NCBI GenBank assembly: GCA_031548325.1
Contig: JAVBRE010000197.1
Coordinates: forward strand, 1-5,455
Length of the DNA stretch: 5,455 bases
From: FLUQ01 sp031548325
GTDB taxonomy: Bacteria > Desulfobacterota > Desulfovibrionia > Desulfovibrionales > Desulfovibrionaceae
Direction of reading: 5' to 3'
The notes beneath the pieces were generated by a model. The model did not search any database and was not told the DNA's origin. It worked only from the letters and a program-made list of their open reading frames with translations. Every line of letters begins with the position of its first letter. Within the stretch, counting starts at the first letter, position 1. Position numbers and translations under genes: made by a program. Positions 5,358 through 5,455 of this stretch are shown here, piece by piece.

Positions 5358-5455
5358 TCAGAATTCGAATTTCAGTTGCAGACTACCCGCTGTTTCTTCG
5401 CGCTTGCCCACATGGCTCTGAAGGTCCAAACCGAACGACAGCGGCAGATCCTTGG
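5358..5455 (-). CDS. C-terminus of a probable outer-membrane beta-barrel protein (partial)
   Basis: Only the last 31 codons and the TGA stop are inside the window. The visible residues alternate hydrophobic and polar in two stretches, LPLSFGLDLQS and SLQLKFEF, joined by a charged turn (HVGKREETAG). The final residue is Phe. Two amphipathic strands with a terminal Phe form the signature recognised by the BAM machinery in outer-membrane barrels, and the pattern resembles autotransporter barrel ends. It is read in the same direction as the tRNA but ends 142 nt before it, so it is a separate unit. Autotransporter versus other porin-like barrel cannot be decided from this fragment. Confidence 0.65.
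   Translation of the reverse strand, partial: KDLPLSFGLDLQSHVGKREETAGSLQLKFEF

Overview
The window holds a translation-gene cluster read entirely on the minus strand (right to left), flanked by a tRNA gene and the tail of a cell-surface gene. In transcription order, right to left, it contains: the 3' end of a gene whose last residues look like an outer-membrane beta-barrel C-terminus (5358-5455); a tRNA-Val(GAC) with its own likely promoter and intrinsic terminator; thrS (threonyl-tRNA synthetase); infC (IF3); rpmI (L35); rplT (L20); pheS (phenylalanyl-tRNA synthetase alpha chain); and a YpeA-like GNAT acetyltransferase. The last 151 bases at the left edge carry no gene I can support.

The likely source is a GC-rich Gram-negative bacterium. 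The thrS-infC-rpmI-rplT-pheS order is widespread in bacteria, and the partial barrel C-terminus ending in Phe points to an outer membrane. Residue-level impression (PheS with a four-Cys insert, IF3 and ThrRS sequence style) suggests a Desulfovibrio-like deltaproteobacterium. This is inference and has not been checked by any search.

The genes work together in translation. ThrRS and PheS charge tRNAs, IF3 controls start-codon selection, and L35 and L20 are early-assembly proteins of the 50S subunit. The thrS and infC genes overlap by 14 bases, and pheS and the acetyltransferase are 6 bases apart, so coupling is likely there. The gaps infC-rpmI (89 nt), rpmI-rplT (88 nt) and rplT-pheS (183 nt) each hold inverted repeats, the strongest being an 18-bp perfect stem between rplT and pheS.

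The most notable points are: infC has no ATG, GTG or TTG that gives a complete protein, and appears to start at an AUC codon 8 nt after a perfect Shine-Dalgarno; pheT does not follow pheS, its place being taken by the acetyltransferase; a terminator- or attenuator-like hairpin precedes pheS; and a set of mutually exclusive hairpins lies in the thrS leader. I found no CRISPR array, insertion sequence or clearly new multi-gene system. This is mostly a housekeeping region with interesting regulatory detail.
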